NCBI RefSeq assembly: GCF_900167415.1
Contig: NZ_FUWU01000015.1
Coordinates: 1-59,609, forward strand
DNA from: Fibrobacter intestinalis
Lineage (GTDB): Bacteria > Fibrobacterota > Fibrobacteria > Fibrobacterales > Fibrobacteraceae
DNA length: 59,609 nt
Reading direction: 5' to 3'
This document shows positions 35,588 to 44,782 of this stretch, one piece after another (the stretch's first letter is position 1; each line of letters opens with the position of its first letter). The position numbers were made by a program, and so were the translations under genes. The notes beneath the pieces are model-generated. The model made no database searches and had not been told where the DNA came from. It saw only the letters and a program-made list of their open reading frames with translations.

Positions 35588-36556
35588 ATGAAAAAGGTTT
35601 TAGGTTTTGGTGCTGCGCTGGTCGATTTGCTGGTCCACGTGGAAGAGGAACGGATTCAAAAGGCGAATGTTCCCAAAGGCAGCATGAATCTGGTAAAATA
35701 TCCTCAGCTTTTGAAACTTTTGGACGGCGTGCAAAATCCGCAGAGGGTTCCGGGCGGATCGGCCTGCAACACGATGGTCGGCTTCGCGAAGCTCGGCGGC
35801 AAGTCCTCTTTCTTTTCCAAAACGGGACGTGACGAATTGGGCGTTCTTTTTGCGAAGCATTTGGAAAATTCCGGAGTGGAAAATCATCTGCTTTTATCTT
35901 CGACGGCGACAGGGACGGTTCTTTCGGCGGTGACTCCCGATGCGGAAAGGACGATGTTCACTTTTTTGGGCGCTTCGGATGAAGTTTCTGCGGCGGATAT
36001 TTCGCCAGAACTTTTTGACGGTGTCGGGATTCTTTATCTGGAAGGCTATCGCGCATACGGTGAAGAGTGCTTTGCCAAAATGGTGTCGGAAGCTCGTCGT
36101 CGCGGGGTCATGACTGCTCTGGATTTTGGAAGCTTCGGCGTGGTGAACGATTGCCGTTCATTTTTTAACAAACTCTTTGCGGGCAAAGAAATCGACATTG
36201 TGATAGCCAACGAAGAAGAAGCGAAAGCCTATACGGGGGAATGCGAGGAGGCTGCTTTGGCAAAGATGGCGCAGTTTGCTTCCATCGCGGTAGTAAAGCT
36301 CGGCAAACGCGGCGCGCTGATTTCTCAAAATGGAAAAATCACCCGTGTAGAAGCCGGCTCGGCAAAGGCTATCGATACGACAGGCGCTGGCGATTTGTGG
36401 GCTTCGGGCTTTTTGTATGGGCTTCTCTCCGGTTGGTCCATGGAGCGCGCAGGAATTTTGGGCAGCATGGTTTCCAATGAAGTCGTGCAGGTTGTCGGCG
36501 CGCAAATTCCAGAAGAAGGTTGGGAACGCATTCGCAAGGAAATGGGAAATGTCTGA
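35588..36556 (+). CDS. PfkB-family sugar or nucleoside kinase
   Basis: A 322-residue ribokinase-fold kinase. VPGGSACNTMVGFAKLGGKS near residue 53 is the substrate-side signature. IVIANEEEAKAYTG follows, and the anion hole with catalytic Asp is AIDTTGAGDLWASGFLYGLL near residue 262. The N-terminus (GFGAALVDLLVHV) resembles the adenosine kinase-like subgroup, but the substrate is not certain. It overlaps the next gene by 8 bases. Confidence 0.9.
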   Translation: MKKVLGFGAALVDLLVHVEEERIQKANVPKGSMNLVKYPQLLKLLDGVQNPQRVPGGSACNTMVGFAKLGGKSSFFSKTGRDELGVLFAKHLENSGVENHLLLSSTATGTVLSAVTPDAERTMFTFLGASDEVSAADISPELFDGVGILYLEGYRAYGEECFAKMVSEARRRGVMTALDFGSFGVVNDCRSFFNKLFAGKEIDIVIANEEEAKAYTGECEEAALAKMAQFASIAVVKLGKRGALISQNGKITRVEAGSAKAIDTTGAGDLWASGFLYGLLSGWSMERAGILGSMVSNEVVQVVGAQIPEEGWERIRKEMGNV

Positions 36557-37313
36557 ATCGTCGGAACAGATGGAATGGATGACTCTGGAAACTTTTGCCA
36601 CGGCAGAAGAAGCGCGGGCGTTGGCCGCCCTGCTGCAAGAGAATGCTTTGGAGTCGAATGTTATAAACGATGCGAATATGGGCGGCGACCCGCTGGGACT
36701 CGATTTTCAGAATCGCGGGGCGTCTTCGGTGATTGTACGGGTTCGGGCAAAAGATATTGAATCCGCGCGTCGTATTTTGGAAGCCGCCGTCAAAGCTGCC
36801 GTTACGGATGCGGACGAAGCGAGCCTTGCCATGTTTGAATCTTTTTCGGACGAAGACCTGCTGGAAGTTTTGCAAAAACCGGACGAGTGGAATCCGGAAA
36901 ACGTGCTGCTTTCGCGGAAAATTCTGGCGTCGCATGGAAAGGAATATTCGGATGCGGATTTGCAACGTTTTTTTGACGAACGTCTGGCCGCTTTGCGCGC
37001 ACCGGTTCCTGTGAAAGTTTCCAGCGGCGCTCTTTCCATGGTCGGCTGCATTCTTGTTTTTGTCATCGCCGGCGTGAACTTTTTGTACTTGGACAATGTG
37101 AATTATCTCTATCTTCTTTGCATTGCCTTTTTGATTTCTTGCTTGGCGTTGATTGCGGGATTGAATTGGACGTATCGCAAAAAACGCCTGCCGAATGGTG
37201 AAAAAATTTTCGTATTCTCCAAAAGGATGCGCCTTTTTTCGTTCTGCGAAATGGTGCTTGCCGCATTGTCTTTGGCTGCGGTCATTATAGATATCGCTAT
37301 TCGAACGATGTAA
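36549..37313 (+). CDS. Membrane protein with N-terminal DUF2007-like domain
   Basis: A 254-residue protein. The first 80 residues (LETFATAEEARALAALLQEN, then VIVRVRAKDIESARRIL) resemble the DUF2007 (ferredoxin-like) fold found in small bacterial proteins of unknown role. A charged middle region follows, and then two hydrophobic hairpins (MVGCILVFVIAGVNFLYL, LYLLCIAFLISCLALIAGL, and a third near the end). The start overlaps pfkB by 8 bases. Function unknown. Confidence 0.7.
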   Translation: MSESSEQMEWMTLETFATAEEARALAALLQENALESNVINDANMGGDPLGLDFQNRGASSVIVRVRAKDIESARRILEAAVKAAVTDADEASLAMFESFSDEDLLEVLQKPDEWNPENVLLSRKILASHGKEYSDADLQRFFDERLAALRAPVPVKVSSGALSMVGCILVFVIAGVNFLYLDNVNYLYLLCIAFLISCLALIAGLNWTYRKKRLPNGEKIFVFSKRMRLFSFCEMVLAALSLAAVIIDIAIRTM

Positions 37314-37405
37314 TTTGCGGTTGTCTTGGGACAACGTTTTTTGGTGAAAGTTCGGGATAAAAGAAGAGACGCATTTAATTTTATGCCTATCGAAAAGGAA
37401 AAAAT

Positions 37406-39874
37406 ATGCGCTCTTTGCTTTGGCTTGCACTTCTCTGCGTTCCCTGTTTTGCGGCGATTTCTCTTACGGAAGTGGCCACTCTCCCTGAATCGCCCAATTA
37501 CGGCGGCGGGGACAACGTCGGCTCTTTGCTGATTTCGGAAACTTACAATGCGGGCAAGGGACCCGGAATTTGGATTGTTGCCGATGGCGGTTATCGTTTG
37601 TATGTAAACGGCGAACTTTTAAAAGAAGATGTTCAGGCGGGGCGGGTGAGTTTTGTCCCGTACACTTTTCTGCCTGGAGAAAATGCGGTGAGCGTCGTAG
37701 GCGTCAATCGATCGGGCGCTCCCGGCGTTCTCGTGCAAATCGACGAATTGGAAAAATCGTATTATTCCGGTGCGGGGTGGGTTTCAAAACCAGCGGTAGG
37801 AAACAACGCGTGGAAAGCGAAGGGACGCGATCTTTCGCAATGGGGCGGCGCGACCATTCTCGACCATTCCAACCAGAAAATGCCGAGCGGCGGCGATCTT
37901 TCGGGATTTGCCGAAGATACGAAAGCAAAGTGGATTTGGACGGGAAGCGAATCGGATTCCCTTGCCGTTCTGCTCTATACTTTTTATGTGAAAGCGGAAG
38001 GCTTTGGAGCTGCGACGACAGGCGGCTCTGGGGGAGAAGTCGTGCTGGCGACGGACTCGGCAAGTGTTCGCAAGGCTTTGCAATCCAATGGCCCAAAAAC
38101 GATTCTTATTCCCGAAGGAACCTATGATTTTCGGATTTTTAAAAATGCCGTGACGGATGCCAAAAACAGAAAATGGACGTGGTGCAAGGGCCAATGCGGG
38201 GCAAATGATAAAAATTCAGGCAATACCTTTTACCGCATTTCCTTTACGGAAAATTCTTGCAGCGGGCTCAGCGAAGACGTGACGCCGGTCAGCGAATCGG
38301 AAAATTTGCAATCCTGGAACAACTGGATTACCACAAGCGCGGACAAAAGTCTTATCGGCATGGGACGCGGAGCCAACTTGCGCGGGGCGGCCATCAATCC
38401 GAGGTCGTATGAAAACGGCCACAATAATATCTATCGGAATCTGGCGTTTTACGATGTGAATCCGCACTTGGTCGAAGCGGGAGACGGTTTAAGTGTGGAC
38501 GGTTCCGATGAAAATTTCGTACAAAAATTCTGGGCGGATCATATTTCTTATAAATGGATAAGCGATGGCTTTGACATTGGGAATGTGAAAGGTGCGACGG
38601 TGAGCTATCTGGATTACGACGGCACGAGCGAATTCAACTGCTGGGGATACGATCCCTACATGGCATTGGTTCAAGATGCAGAACTCACTTATGCGAATGT
38701 CTATTGGCATGGAACTTATGGCAGGGTTCCCAAAGTCGGCGGAAATTCCCGCGTGCATATATTCAACAATTACACTTCTTATAATTATTGGACGGGAGCA
38801 GCGGTCAGCGGCGATAATTCCGGCAGCTATTCGCAAATACTTTACGAGAACAGCTATCTGGATCAGATGAATTTTCACATTGTCGATGTCGGAAGTTACG
38901 GCTATATGAATTTCACGGGCAATCAGGTAAAAAACAGCAAAGGCTGCTATTATGTCAATGGGGTATGCTCCAGCAATCCGCCGCAGAATAGCGTGTTCAC
39001 ACCTTCGTATTCGTATGCCAAGCGGACGGTTTCGGCGATTCCTTCGGAACTTCCGGTTTATGCAGGCGTTGGCGGAAAGTGGGGGAAAATGCCGGAATAC
39101 AATCAGGCTTTTGAAATTTCGCCCAAAGCCGCCTCGGTATCTGTGGAAGCGCAAATTGCGAATAATGCGGTAACATTGAATGCGACGGTGACAAGTTCTA
39201 GCGGCGCGGCGATTCAGCGAGTGGATTTTTACGTGGGAACGGAACTTGTTGGAAGTGCCCATTCCGCACCGTATTCGTTCAACGTTTCCGATCTCGTTCC
39301 GGGAGTTTACAGTGCCATCGCTGTAGCGACAGATAAAAATGGACTTTCGGGCGTTTCTTCTTATGTGGTATTTCAGGTTTCGGGAGACTCGGAAAAAACG
39401 GTGGCGAAGCTGATTAAAAATGGAGCGGGCTCTTCCAATCAGAATTTGATTCTTGGCGACTCCCTTGTTCCGTTCAGTTATGTTTGGGAAAATGCAGAAA
39501 CGGTAACGGCGACGGGATTTCCCATGGGCGTGAATGTCTTTATAGATTCGCTGGATTCTCGAATTTCCATTTCGGGAACGCCTACGGAATTCGGAGAGTT
39601 TGTGTACACCATTACGACTGTCGGAGCGGACTCAAATGTCAGCGTCGTTCGTACCATTCGTGTTGCAGAATCGGAAACCGCGATAACGCATCAACAAACC
39701 GTTCTACCCAAAGCCTTTTCGTATCGGGTATTTGATTTGCAAGGACGCCTATTGTATCGTGGTGCTTTTCAACCGAGGATTTATAATCAGAGAGTTCTGG
39801 TTGTAGAATTTGATAAAGAGGGAAATGCGCTGCGGAAATATCTGATGCCTTGTTCTAAGTCGATGCCAAAATAA
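37406..39874 (+). CDS. Secreted pectate lyase-like (PL1-type) multidomain protein
   Basis: An 822-residue secreted protein with signal peptide (LLWLALLCVPCFAA) and an AAAAGGA ribosome site. Domains: an N-terminal beta-sandwich (about 20-200) with WIVADGGYRLYVNGELL; a right-handed beta-helix of pectate lyase type (about 215-560) with TILIPEGTYDFRIF, KSLIGMGRGANLRGAAI, NNIYRNLAFYDVNPH and DGLSVDGSDENFVQKFWADH as the metal and fold signatures; an Ig-like domain (VDFYVGTELVGSAHSAPYSF); a putative-Ig domain; and a C-terminal sorting-like tail with YRVFDLQGRLLYRG. It likely acts on pectin in plant cell walls. The exact PL family was not verified. Confidence 0.85.
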   Translation: MRSLLWLALLCVPCFAAISLTEVATLPESPNYGGGDNVGSLLISETYNAGKGPGIWIVADGGYRLYVNGELLKEDVQAGRVSFVPYTFLPGENAVSVVGVNRSGAPGVLVQIDELEKSYYSGAGWVSKPAVGNNAWKAKGRDLSQWGGATILDHSNQKMPSGGDLSGFAEDTKAKWIWTGSESDSLAVLLYTFYVKAEGFGAATTGGSGGEVVLATDSASVRKALQSNGPKTILIPEGTYDFRIFKNAVTDAKNRKWTWCKGQCGANDKNSGNTFYRISFTENSCSGLSEDVTPVSESENLQSWNNWITTSADKSLIGMGRGANLRGAAINPRSYENGHNNIYRNLAFYDVNPHLVEAGDGLSVDGSDENFVQKFWADHISYKWISDGFDIGNVKGATVSYLDYDGTSEFNCWGYDPYMALVQDAELTYANVYWHGTYGRVPKVGGNSRVHIFNNYTSYNYWTGAAVSGDNSGSYSQILYENSYLDQMNFHIVDVGSYGYMNFTGNQVKNSKGCYYVNGVCSSNPPQNSVFTPSYSYAKRTVSAIPSELPVYAGVGGKWGKMPEYNQAFEISPKAASVSVEAQIANNAVTLNATVTSSSGAAIQRVDFYVGTELVGSAHSAPYSFNVSDLVPGVYSAIAVATDKNGLSGVSSYVVFQVSGDSEKTVAKLIKNGAGSSNQNLILGDSLVPFSYVWENAETVTATGFPMGVNVFIDSLDSRISISGTPTEFGEFVYTITTVGADSNVSVVRTIRVAESETAITHQQTVLPKAFSYRVFDLQGRLLYRGAFQPRIYNQRVLVVEFDKEGNALRKYLMPCSKSMPK

Positions 39875-39888
39875 AGGAATTTATATAC

Positions 39889-40000
39889 AAAATTCCACCT
39901 CGATTTGCTTGCCCTTCGACAGGCTCAGGGACCGGTTAAGAGTTAGGAGTTGGAACTGAAAACTGAAAACCGAGTTCACCTTGTGAAAAAGAAATGCTTA
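39889..40000 (+). repeat. Composite intergenic repeat module
   Basis: In this gap four words seen elsewhere follow each other: TATATACAAAATTCCACCTC (reverse complement near 17456), CTTCGACAGGCTCAGGGACC, GAGTTGGAACTGAAAACTGA and GAGTTCACCTTGTGAAAAAG. The rest of the gap 40000-40235 contains a TATATAATT box at 40041 and one tiny open frame. Confidence 0.65.
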
Positions 40001-40037
40001 TTTTGAAAAAAAATAATTGAAAGTATTTAGTGGAAGA

Positions 40038-40166
40038 ATGTATATAATTCCCAAAATAAAGTTCCGATTTCTTACGGCGTTTTTTATCGTTGGGTTGGTT
40101 GCATTCTATCGTTTTCAGGATCTCTATTGCGGATCCATCCGGCTAAAAGTTTTCTCCATCGCTTGA
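40038..40166 (+). CDS. Possible 42-residue membrane peptide
   Basis: An ATG at 40038 opens a 42-codon frame, MYIIPKIKFRFLTAFFIVGL, then VAFYRFQDLYCGSIRLKVFS. It has one hydrophobic helix with basic flanks, as a small single-pass membrane peptide would. However, the ATG lies inside a TATATAATT promoter-like box, no ribosome site is visible, and no family is recognised. It may equally be a remnant. Confidence 0.2.
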   Translation: MYIIPKIKFRFLTAFFIVGLVAFYRFQDLYCGSIRLKVFSIA

Positions 40167-40235
40167 ATAGAGGATTTTAGAAAATGAAGAAATTTCAAAA
40201 GCTATAAGCCCGAAGAATCCTTTTTTCCCGTTGCC

Positions 40236-41189
40236 TTATTTTGTGGAAGGATTCTTTTCTTTGAGAATCGCGAATGCGATTGCGCCTTGGATGGTTTGGA
40301 ATAGGAGTGGCATATAGCTGAATAAGGTAGAAGCTAAAACGATGTCTGCGGGAATGCCTAAAAGTCCCGAGTACAGGCTAATTTGTACGTTTTCGCGAAT
40401 GCCTATTCCGTTAATGGAAATGGGCAGCATCGTGAAAGTTACCATAATAGTGGTAAAAACTGTAATGACGGCAAAGTTTACATCCACTCCCATCGCTTTA
40501 AAATACGCCCAATGAATAATAATGGTTATCGCTTGTAGCCAAATGGAATCCAAACCGGACAAGAAAAATTCTTTTTTATGCTTGCGGTAAAGACAAAAAG
40601 CGTCTTGCAGTTTCAATAGAAAAGGAAACTTTGTGGTCAATGGGGCGGGAAGCTTTATTTTGTCGGAGAAAAGTCCTAGGAAAATGACAAGGAGGGCAAT
40701 CAATGCCAAAATGCAGACGACAGCGACGTATGTCATCGGAATGTTGTATTCGACAGCCACAAAAGGCAATGCTATAAAGAAACTGAAAAACATGGCCAGT
40801 AGTCCCATGATTCGGGAAACGATAATAGCTGCTACAGAGTTTGCCATCTTGCCAAATCGCCTTCCAAAGGCGATCGTTTTTACCGCATCTCCGCCAAAAT
40901 TGCTCGGCAGTAAATTGTTGAAAAAGTAACCCAGGGCGATATAAGCGTAGAATGATTTAAAAGGGATCTTCCGGCCTTCATTGAGCAACAGCCCTCTCCA
41001 GCGATTGGCTTGAATTGCCATAAATAGGATCGTTAGCGCGAAAATAAGCAAAAGCCATAACAGAGCTTTGGATGTCCATAGGTTTAAAGCATCGTTTAGG
41101 GGAACCTTGTAGAAAACATAACAAAGGCCGCCCACGGTGATTAAAATTTTAAAGGCGAGTTTTAAAATTTTTTTGGCAGGTTGGTTCAT
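40236..41189 (-). CDS. Flippase-like membrane protein (LPG synthase TM-region family)
   Basis: A 317-residue polytopic protein with about eight membrane helices. The family signature is the conserved run around RWRGLLLNEGRKIPFKSFYA, YIALGYFFNNLLPSNFGGDA, and later TMLPISINGIGIRENVQISL. It has only the membrane half, not the lysyltransferase domain of MprF. Members are thought to move lipid-linked intermediates or lipids. It is convergent with the pectate lyase gene; a 10-base inverted repeat spans its stop codon (40213-40222 with 40247-40256), but without a T tract. Confidence 0.8.
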   Translation of the reverse strand: MNQPAKKILKLAFKILITVGGLCYVFYKVPLNDALNLWTSKALLWLLLIFALTILFMAIQANRWRGLLLNEGRKIPFKSFYAYIALGYFFNNLLPSNFGGDAVKTIAFGRRFGKMANSVAAIIVSRIMGLLAMFFSFFIALPFVAVEYNIPMTYVAVVCILALIALLVIFLGLFSDKIKLPAPLTTKFPFLLKLQDAFCLYRKHKKEFFLSGLDSIWLQAITIIIHWAYFKAMGVDVNFAVITVFTTIMVTFTMLPISINGIGIRENVQISLYSGLLGIPADIVLASTLFSYMPLLFQTIQGAIAFAILKEKNPSTK

Positions 41190-41287
41190 GCGTTTTAATT
41201 TAGAATTATTTCTCTAGGAGTTTTTTTTGTGGGAAAAATGTTTATATTTATGCTATTGTTCTATTTTTAGGTTGGAGACTATTATTT

Positions 41288-43228
41288 ATGAACGCCGAAC
41301 AAAAGAAGTTTTATCTGACTCTGGGATTATGTGTAACGTTATTTTCTTTTATGGCTTGTTCTAAAGGCGATGTTGCCGGTTCAGAAGAAACTTTGCCATC
41401 GGATATACCTCTGACCTCCCTTCAAATACCTCCTTGTTCCCGTTCCACGGTCTCCGCCTGGACGTTGAATTCGGAAGACAGTGTTTACGCCCAGCCAACG
41501 GATTCCGCATTTAACGAAAATGATTTTGCTGTAGAAGCGGATATTTTTCTTAAAGGCAAAAAAGGCTATATGACCTTGGCTTCTGCCGGTGTTGACGGGG
41601 ACGGGGACGCTTGGGCACTTCGCGTGGAAAACGGCAATGCCATTTTTGCTTGGCGGGATATTTCCACGAGTAACGAATGGTACAGGCTCGAAGCGGAAAA
41701 CGTTCTGGTCGTCAACGATACGATGACAATCCGTGCGGAGCGTTATGGCAAACTTACGGTTCTCTATGTGAACGGAATCATAAAGGCGGCATCAGAATCC
41801 GCAAGCGCTATTGAAAATGTGAATGGCCATTTCACCATAGGTTTCGACCCGTCCTCGGAAACAGAAAATATGCCGGGAAGCGTTCTTTACGTCCGTTTTG
41901 ACAAGGTTCGATATATTCAAGACGATTTTATAGAAGAACGCCCGGATTCGGCCGGCCTGGATACAGACGCCCCGCTGGTCATTGATCCCGAACTTTCGGA
42001 AAATTCAACGGATTCTACCGCTTCTGGCGAACGTCCGTGGATTGCCGCTTGGGAATTTGACGATTCTTTAAATGTCGGCAAGGATTATACGGGAAATGGT
42101 CATGATGCGCTGGCGGGAGAAGGCAAAATTACCGTAAAGGACAGCGTAGCCTATTTCGACGGCTCTTCGGGGCTGGAAATTCCGCTGGTGTCCGATCTCC
42201 AGAAAAACTCCTTTGTTGTTGAAGCCCGCATTAAACCGACAGAGTTTGGCGCGATGAAGAACATCTTGGTCGCAGAACCTCCCGGACGTTCTGGCGACGG
42301 CTGGATGATTCGTGTTGATGACGGTTATTTAACCGTTCATTTCCGAGATGAAAATACGGACTATGCGGATTGGAACGTATATACAGGGGAAAAACTTCTT
42401 TTGAATGAATGGAACGCTATTCGTGTAGAACGCTCCGATGATGCCGTCAAAGTCTTCCAAAACGGGGTCTTGACAATAGATGCCTCTTATACAGGAGACG
42501 TCGGTGAGGTAACGTACAATTGGGGACTTGGTTATGATGCGATGAACCAGTCTTACCATGACCGTTGTTTTGTTGGCTATGTGGATTATATTCGATTTGG
42601 AAGTCTGGATCAAATGAGTAAAGATTCGTTGGGAAGCGCTTCTTCTTATGTACTTTTAGCGGACTGGGAATTTAATGCCCCGGATTTTGTGGGTTTGGAC
42701 AAAATAGCCAACAATACTATCTACAATAGGGTTGGAAATGCGAAAGTAGAGGACAGCAGTTTAACTTTAGACGGAAAATCCGGGCTATATCTTCCCCTGA
42801 CGAAAACATTCTTACGGAACGAATTTGTCATCGACGTGCGTTTAAAACCGAAGGCCTTTGGTAAAATTCAAAACATCTTGGTTGCGGAACCTCCTGGACG
42901 TTATGGCGACGGCTGGATGATTCGTATAGATGACGGCATTCTTCGCATCCACCTTCGCGACAGCCAAACGCATAGTGTTGAGTGGCAAATTTTTGAAGGG
43001 AAAGCTTTAAAAGCGGATCAGTGGACAGAAATTCGTATGATACGTTCGGCCAATGCGCTTCAACTTTATCAAGATAACGAATTGATTGTGAATGCCGCTT
43101 ATCAAGGCGACATCTCCCAGTTGGAATATGATTTGTCTATCGGATTTGACGGGATGAATCAGAATTGGAATGAACGCTTTTTTGAAGGCCAAATCGATTA
43201 CATCCGTTACTACGGTATTCGCCAATAA
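41288..43228 (+). CDS. Lipoprotein with three LamG-like domains
   Basis: A 646-residue lipoprotein: TLFSFMAC places a lipidated Cys near residue 24. Three concanavalin/LamG-like beta-sandwiches follow at about 55-220, 255-440 and 455-645. They share the sequence pattern VEARIKPTEFGAMKNILVAE (second) and IDVRLKPKAFGKIQNILVAE (third), then PPGRxGDGWMIRxDDG, RVERSDD or RMIRSAN, and IDYIRYYG-type endings. The second and third domains are recent duplicates; the first is divergent. LamG domains bind glycans or close them in a surface setting, so a substrate-binding or adhesion role is likely. The next gene is a glycosyltransferase. Confidence 0.82.
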   Translation: MNAEQKKFYLTLGLCVTLFSFMACSKGDVAGSEETLPSDIPLTSLQIPPCSRSTVSAWTLNSEDSVYAQPTDSAFNENDFAVEADIFLKGKKGYMTLASAGVDGDGDAWALRVENGNAIFAWRDISTSNEWYRLEAENVLVVNDTMTIRAERYGKLTVLYVNGIIKAASESASAIENVNGHFTIGFDPSSETENMPGSVLYVRFDKVRYIQDDFIEERPDSAGLDTDAPLVIDPELSENSTDSTASGERPWIAAWEFDDSLNVGKDYTGNGHDALAGEGKITVKDSVAYFDGSSGLEIPLVSDLQKNSFVVEARIKPTEFGAMKNILVAEPPGRSGDGWMIRVDDGYLTVHFRDENTDYADWNVYTGEKLLLNEWNAIRVERSDDAVKVFQNGVLTIDASYTGDVGEVTYNWGLGYDAMNQSYHDRCFVGYVDYIRFGSLDQMSKDSLGSASSYVLLADWEFNAPDFVGLDKIANNTIYNRVGNAKVEDSSLTLDGKSGLYLPLTKTFLRNEFVIDVRLKPKAFGKIQNILVAEPPGRYGDGWMIRIDDGILRIHLRDSQTHSVEWQIFEGKALKADQWTEIRMIRSANALQLYQDNELIVNAAYQGDISQLEYDLSIGFDGMNQNWNERFFEGQIDYIRYYGIRQ

Positions 43229-43287
43229 CAAGATGAATGTATATTCTAACGGGAATTTTTAGGATTCCATTTTTGAAAAATTGAAAA

Positions 43288-44256
43288 ATGAATATCGACG
43301 TTGGCATCATCAATTACAATGGTGGCGATGAACTCACCGACTGCGTGCGCAGTTTGGCGATGCAGACAATGTCCGTTCGGATTTTCGTTTTCGACAACGC
43401 TTCTGTGGACGATTCCATTTCGAAACTGCAAAATTCCGGGCTGTCTTGCCAGGTGATTTCAAGCGACAAGAATCTAGGTTATGCGGGAGCCTGCAATAAG
43501 CTGCTAGATACGATGGACGCGGAAATCCAAGTTCTTTGCAATATGGATTTGGAATTTGATGCGCATTGGGCGGAACATCTGTTGGCCTGTTTTGCGAGGC
43601 ATCCGGATGCGGGTTCCGTGGCGAGTTTGGTTATGGAAAAAAGCGGCGTGGTGAATGCCGTCGGGGTGCTGTTCGGTCCCGATCTTTTTGCCGAAAACGA
43701 AGCGAGCGGTTTGAATATTTCCGAAGCAGACGTACGCGAAAAAGAAGTCTTCGGCTGCTATGGTGCCGTGATGAGTTTTCGTAAGGAAGCCGCGCAAGCC
43801 GTCGGTCGAATGGATGCTAGCTTCTTTCTCTTTTTTGAAGAAACGGAATGGTATTTTCGTCATCAGTTGGCCGGTTTTAAAACGGTCTTCTGCCCGGACG
43901 CCAAAGTTTTCCATGAACGTTCGAAAACCACGGTGCGCTATTCCCCAAAAAAATTATTCTATTCCGAGCGCAATCGTTTGCGTTCCGCTCTCCGGCTGCT
44001 TCCGGCAAAAGAAATTGCAAAACTTCCCTTTTATGCTGTGACACGTTACTTGTCGATGGCAAAAAAAACGCCGAGCCGTTCTGGAGACGGAAAAAAACTT
44101 TCCACCGTTTCCATTTGCACAGCTTTGGCAAAGGCCTGGATACAAGCGATGATTTTTTTGCCGGCAGAACTGAAAACAAGGTGTCATTACCGGCAAAAAT
44201 TTGGCGATGTCAATGTCGCCGTGATGAATTTGTTGAAAACTTACGTTTTAAATTGA
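43288..44256 (+). CDS. Family 2 glycosyltransferase (rhamnosyltransferase-like)
   Basis: A 322-residue GT-A fold enzyme. VGIINYNGGDELTDCVRSL opens the fold, VFDNASVDDS and NLGYAGACNKLLD give the nucleotide-sugar site, LCNMDLEFD the metal region, and GRMDASFFLFFEETEWYFRH the late acceptor region. This layout is that of rhamnosyltransferases that build surface polysaccharide. It is 60 bases downstream of the LamG lipoprotein gene, possibly co-transcribed. Donor and acceptor are unknown. Confidence 0.88.
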   Translation: MNIDVGIINYNGGDELTDCVRSLAMQTMSVRIFVFDNASVDDSISKLQNSGLSCQVISSDKNLGYAGACNKLLDTMDAEIQVLCNMDLEFDAHWAEHLLACFARHPDAGSVASLVMEKSGVVNAVGVLFGPDLFAENEASGLNISEADVREKEVFGCYGAVMSFRKEAAQAVGRMDASFFLFFEETEWYFRHQLAGFKTVFCPDAKVFHERSKTTVRYSPKKLFYSERNRLRSALRLLPAKEIAKLPFYAVTRYLSMAKKTPSRSGDGKKLSTVSICTALAKAWIQAMIFLPAELKTRCHYRQKFGDVNVAVMNLLKTYVLN

Positions 44257-44303
44257 AGGGCGGTAGGGCTTGCTGAAATGGATGTGCAGGTTTTCGGGGT
44301 TAC

Positions 44304-44330
44304 AAAAAGAGGAGTGCGTTCGCACTCCTC
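44304..44330 (-). terminator. Strong minus-strand hairpin terminator
   Basis: A perfect 10-base inverted repeat (44309-44318 with 44321-44330, GAGGAGTGCG) is followed on the minus strand by TTTTTGT. It has no T tract on the plus strand, so it does not serve the glycosyltransferase gene well. No confident minus-strand gene lies upstream. Confidence 0.65.
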
Positions 44331-44470
44331 CTGGATTGATATTGTCGCTAATCGGATGCCCCGAGTTTAAGGTTTATCCATACCGCAAGGATTTTCCTCC
44401 ACCGCGGCTCAATCCGGCTAAAAGATAGCTTTTATTGCACGAACAAACAAGAGCGGAAGACGCTTGGTTG

Positions 44471-44502
44471 AAAAAAAGTGTATTCTCCGGGAATACACTT
44501 TT
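44471..44502 (-). terminator. Second minus-strand (possibly bidirectional) terminator hairpin
   Basis: A perfect 12-base inverted repeat (44474-44485 with 44491-44502, AAAAGTGTATTC) surrounds a 5-base loop. On the minus strand it ends in T7. Just ahead of it on that strand are AGGAGG (complement at about 44551) and a 12-codon frame MAREGSNLSLNP with a stop next to the stem. Confidence 0.6.
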
Positions 44503-44782
44503 CAGGGATTCAAGGAAAGATTGCTTCCCTCTCTCGCCATAGTAATTTATTCCTCCTAAAAGCTCAAAATTTCCAACCATAAAGCGCGGCGTTTCTAAAG
44601 CAAGTTTGGGATCGGTTGGGAGTTGGAAGTTATGAGTTGAGAGCTGAGAATTGAGAACCGAGTTCCCCCTGTGAAAGAAAACGCCCCTTGCGAAAAGAGG
44701 TCCACCCTTTGGAAAAAAGAATCGCGAGTATTTGGCAAAAGATTATGTATAATTTCCTTTTTTTAATGTTATATTTGTGGCT

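Noticed and set aside
40213-40256. Terminator at the end of the flippase-like gene
   Set aside because: A 10-base inverted repeat exists, but it spans the stop codon with a 24-base loop and has no T tract on the minus strand.
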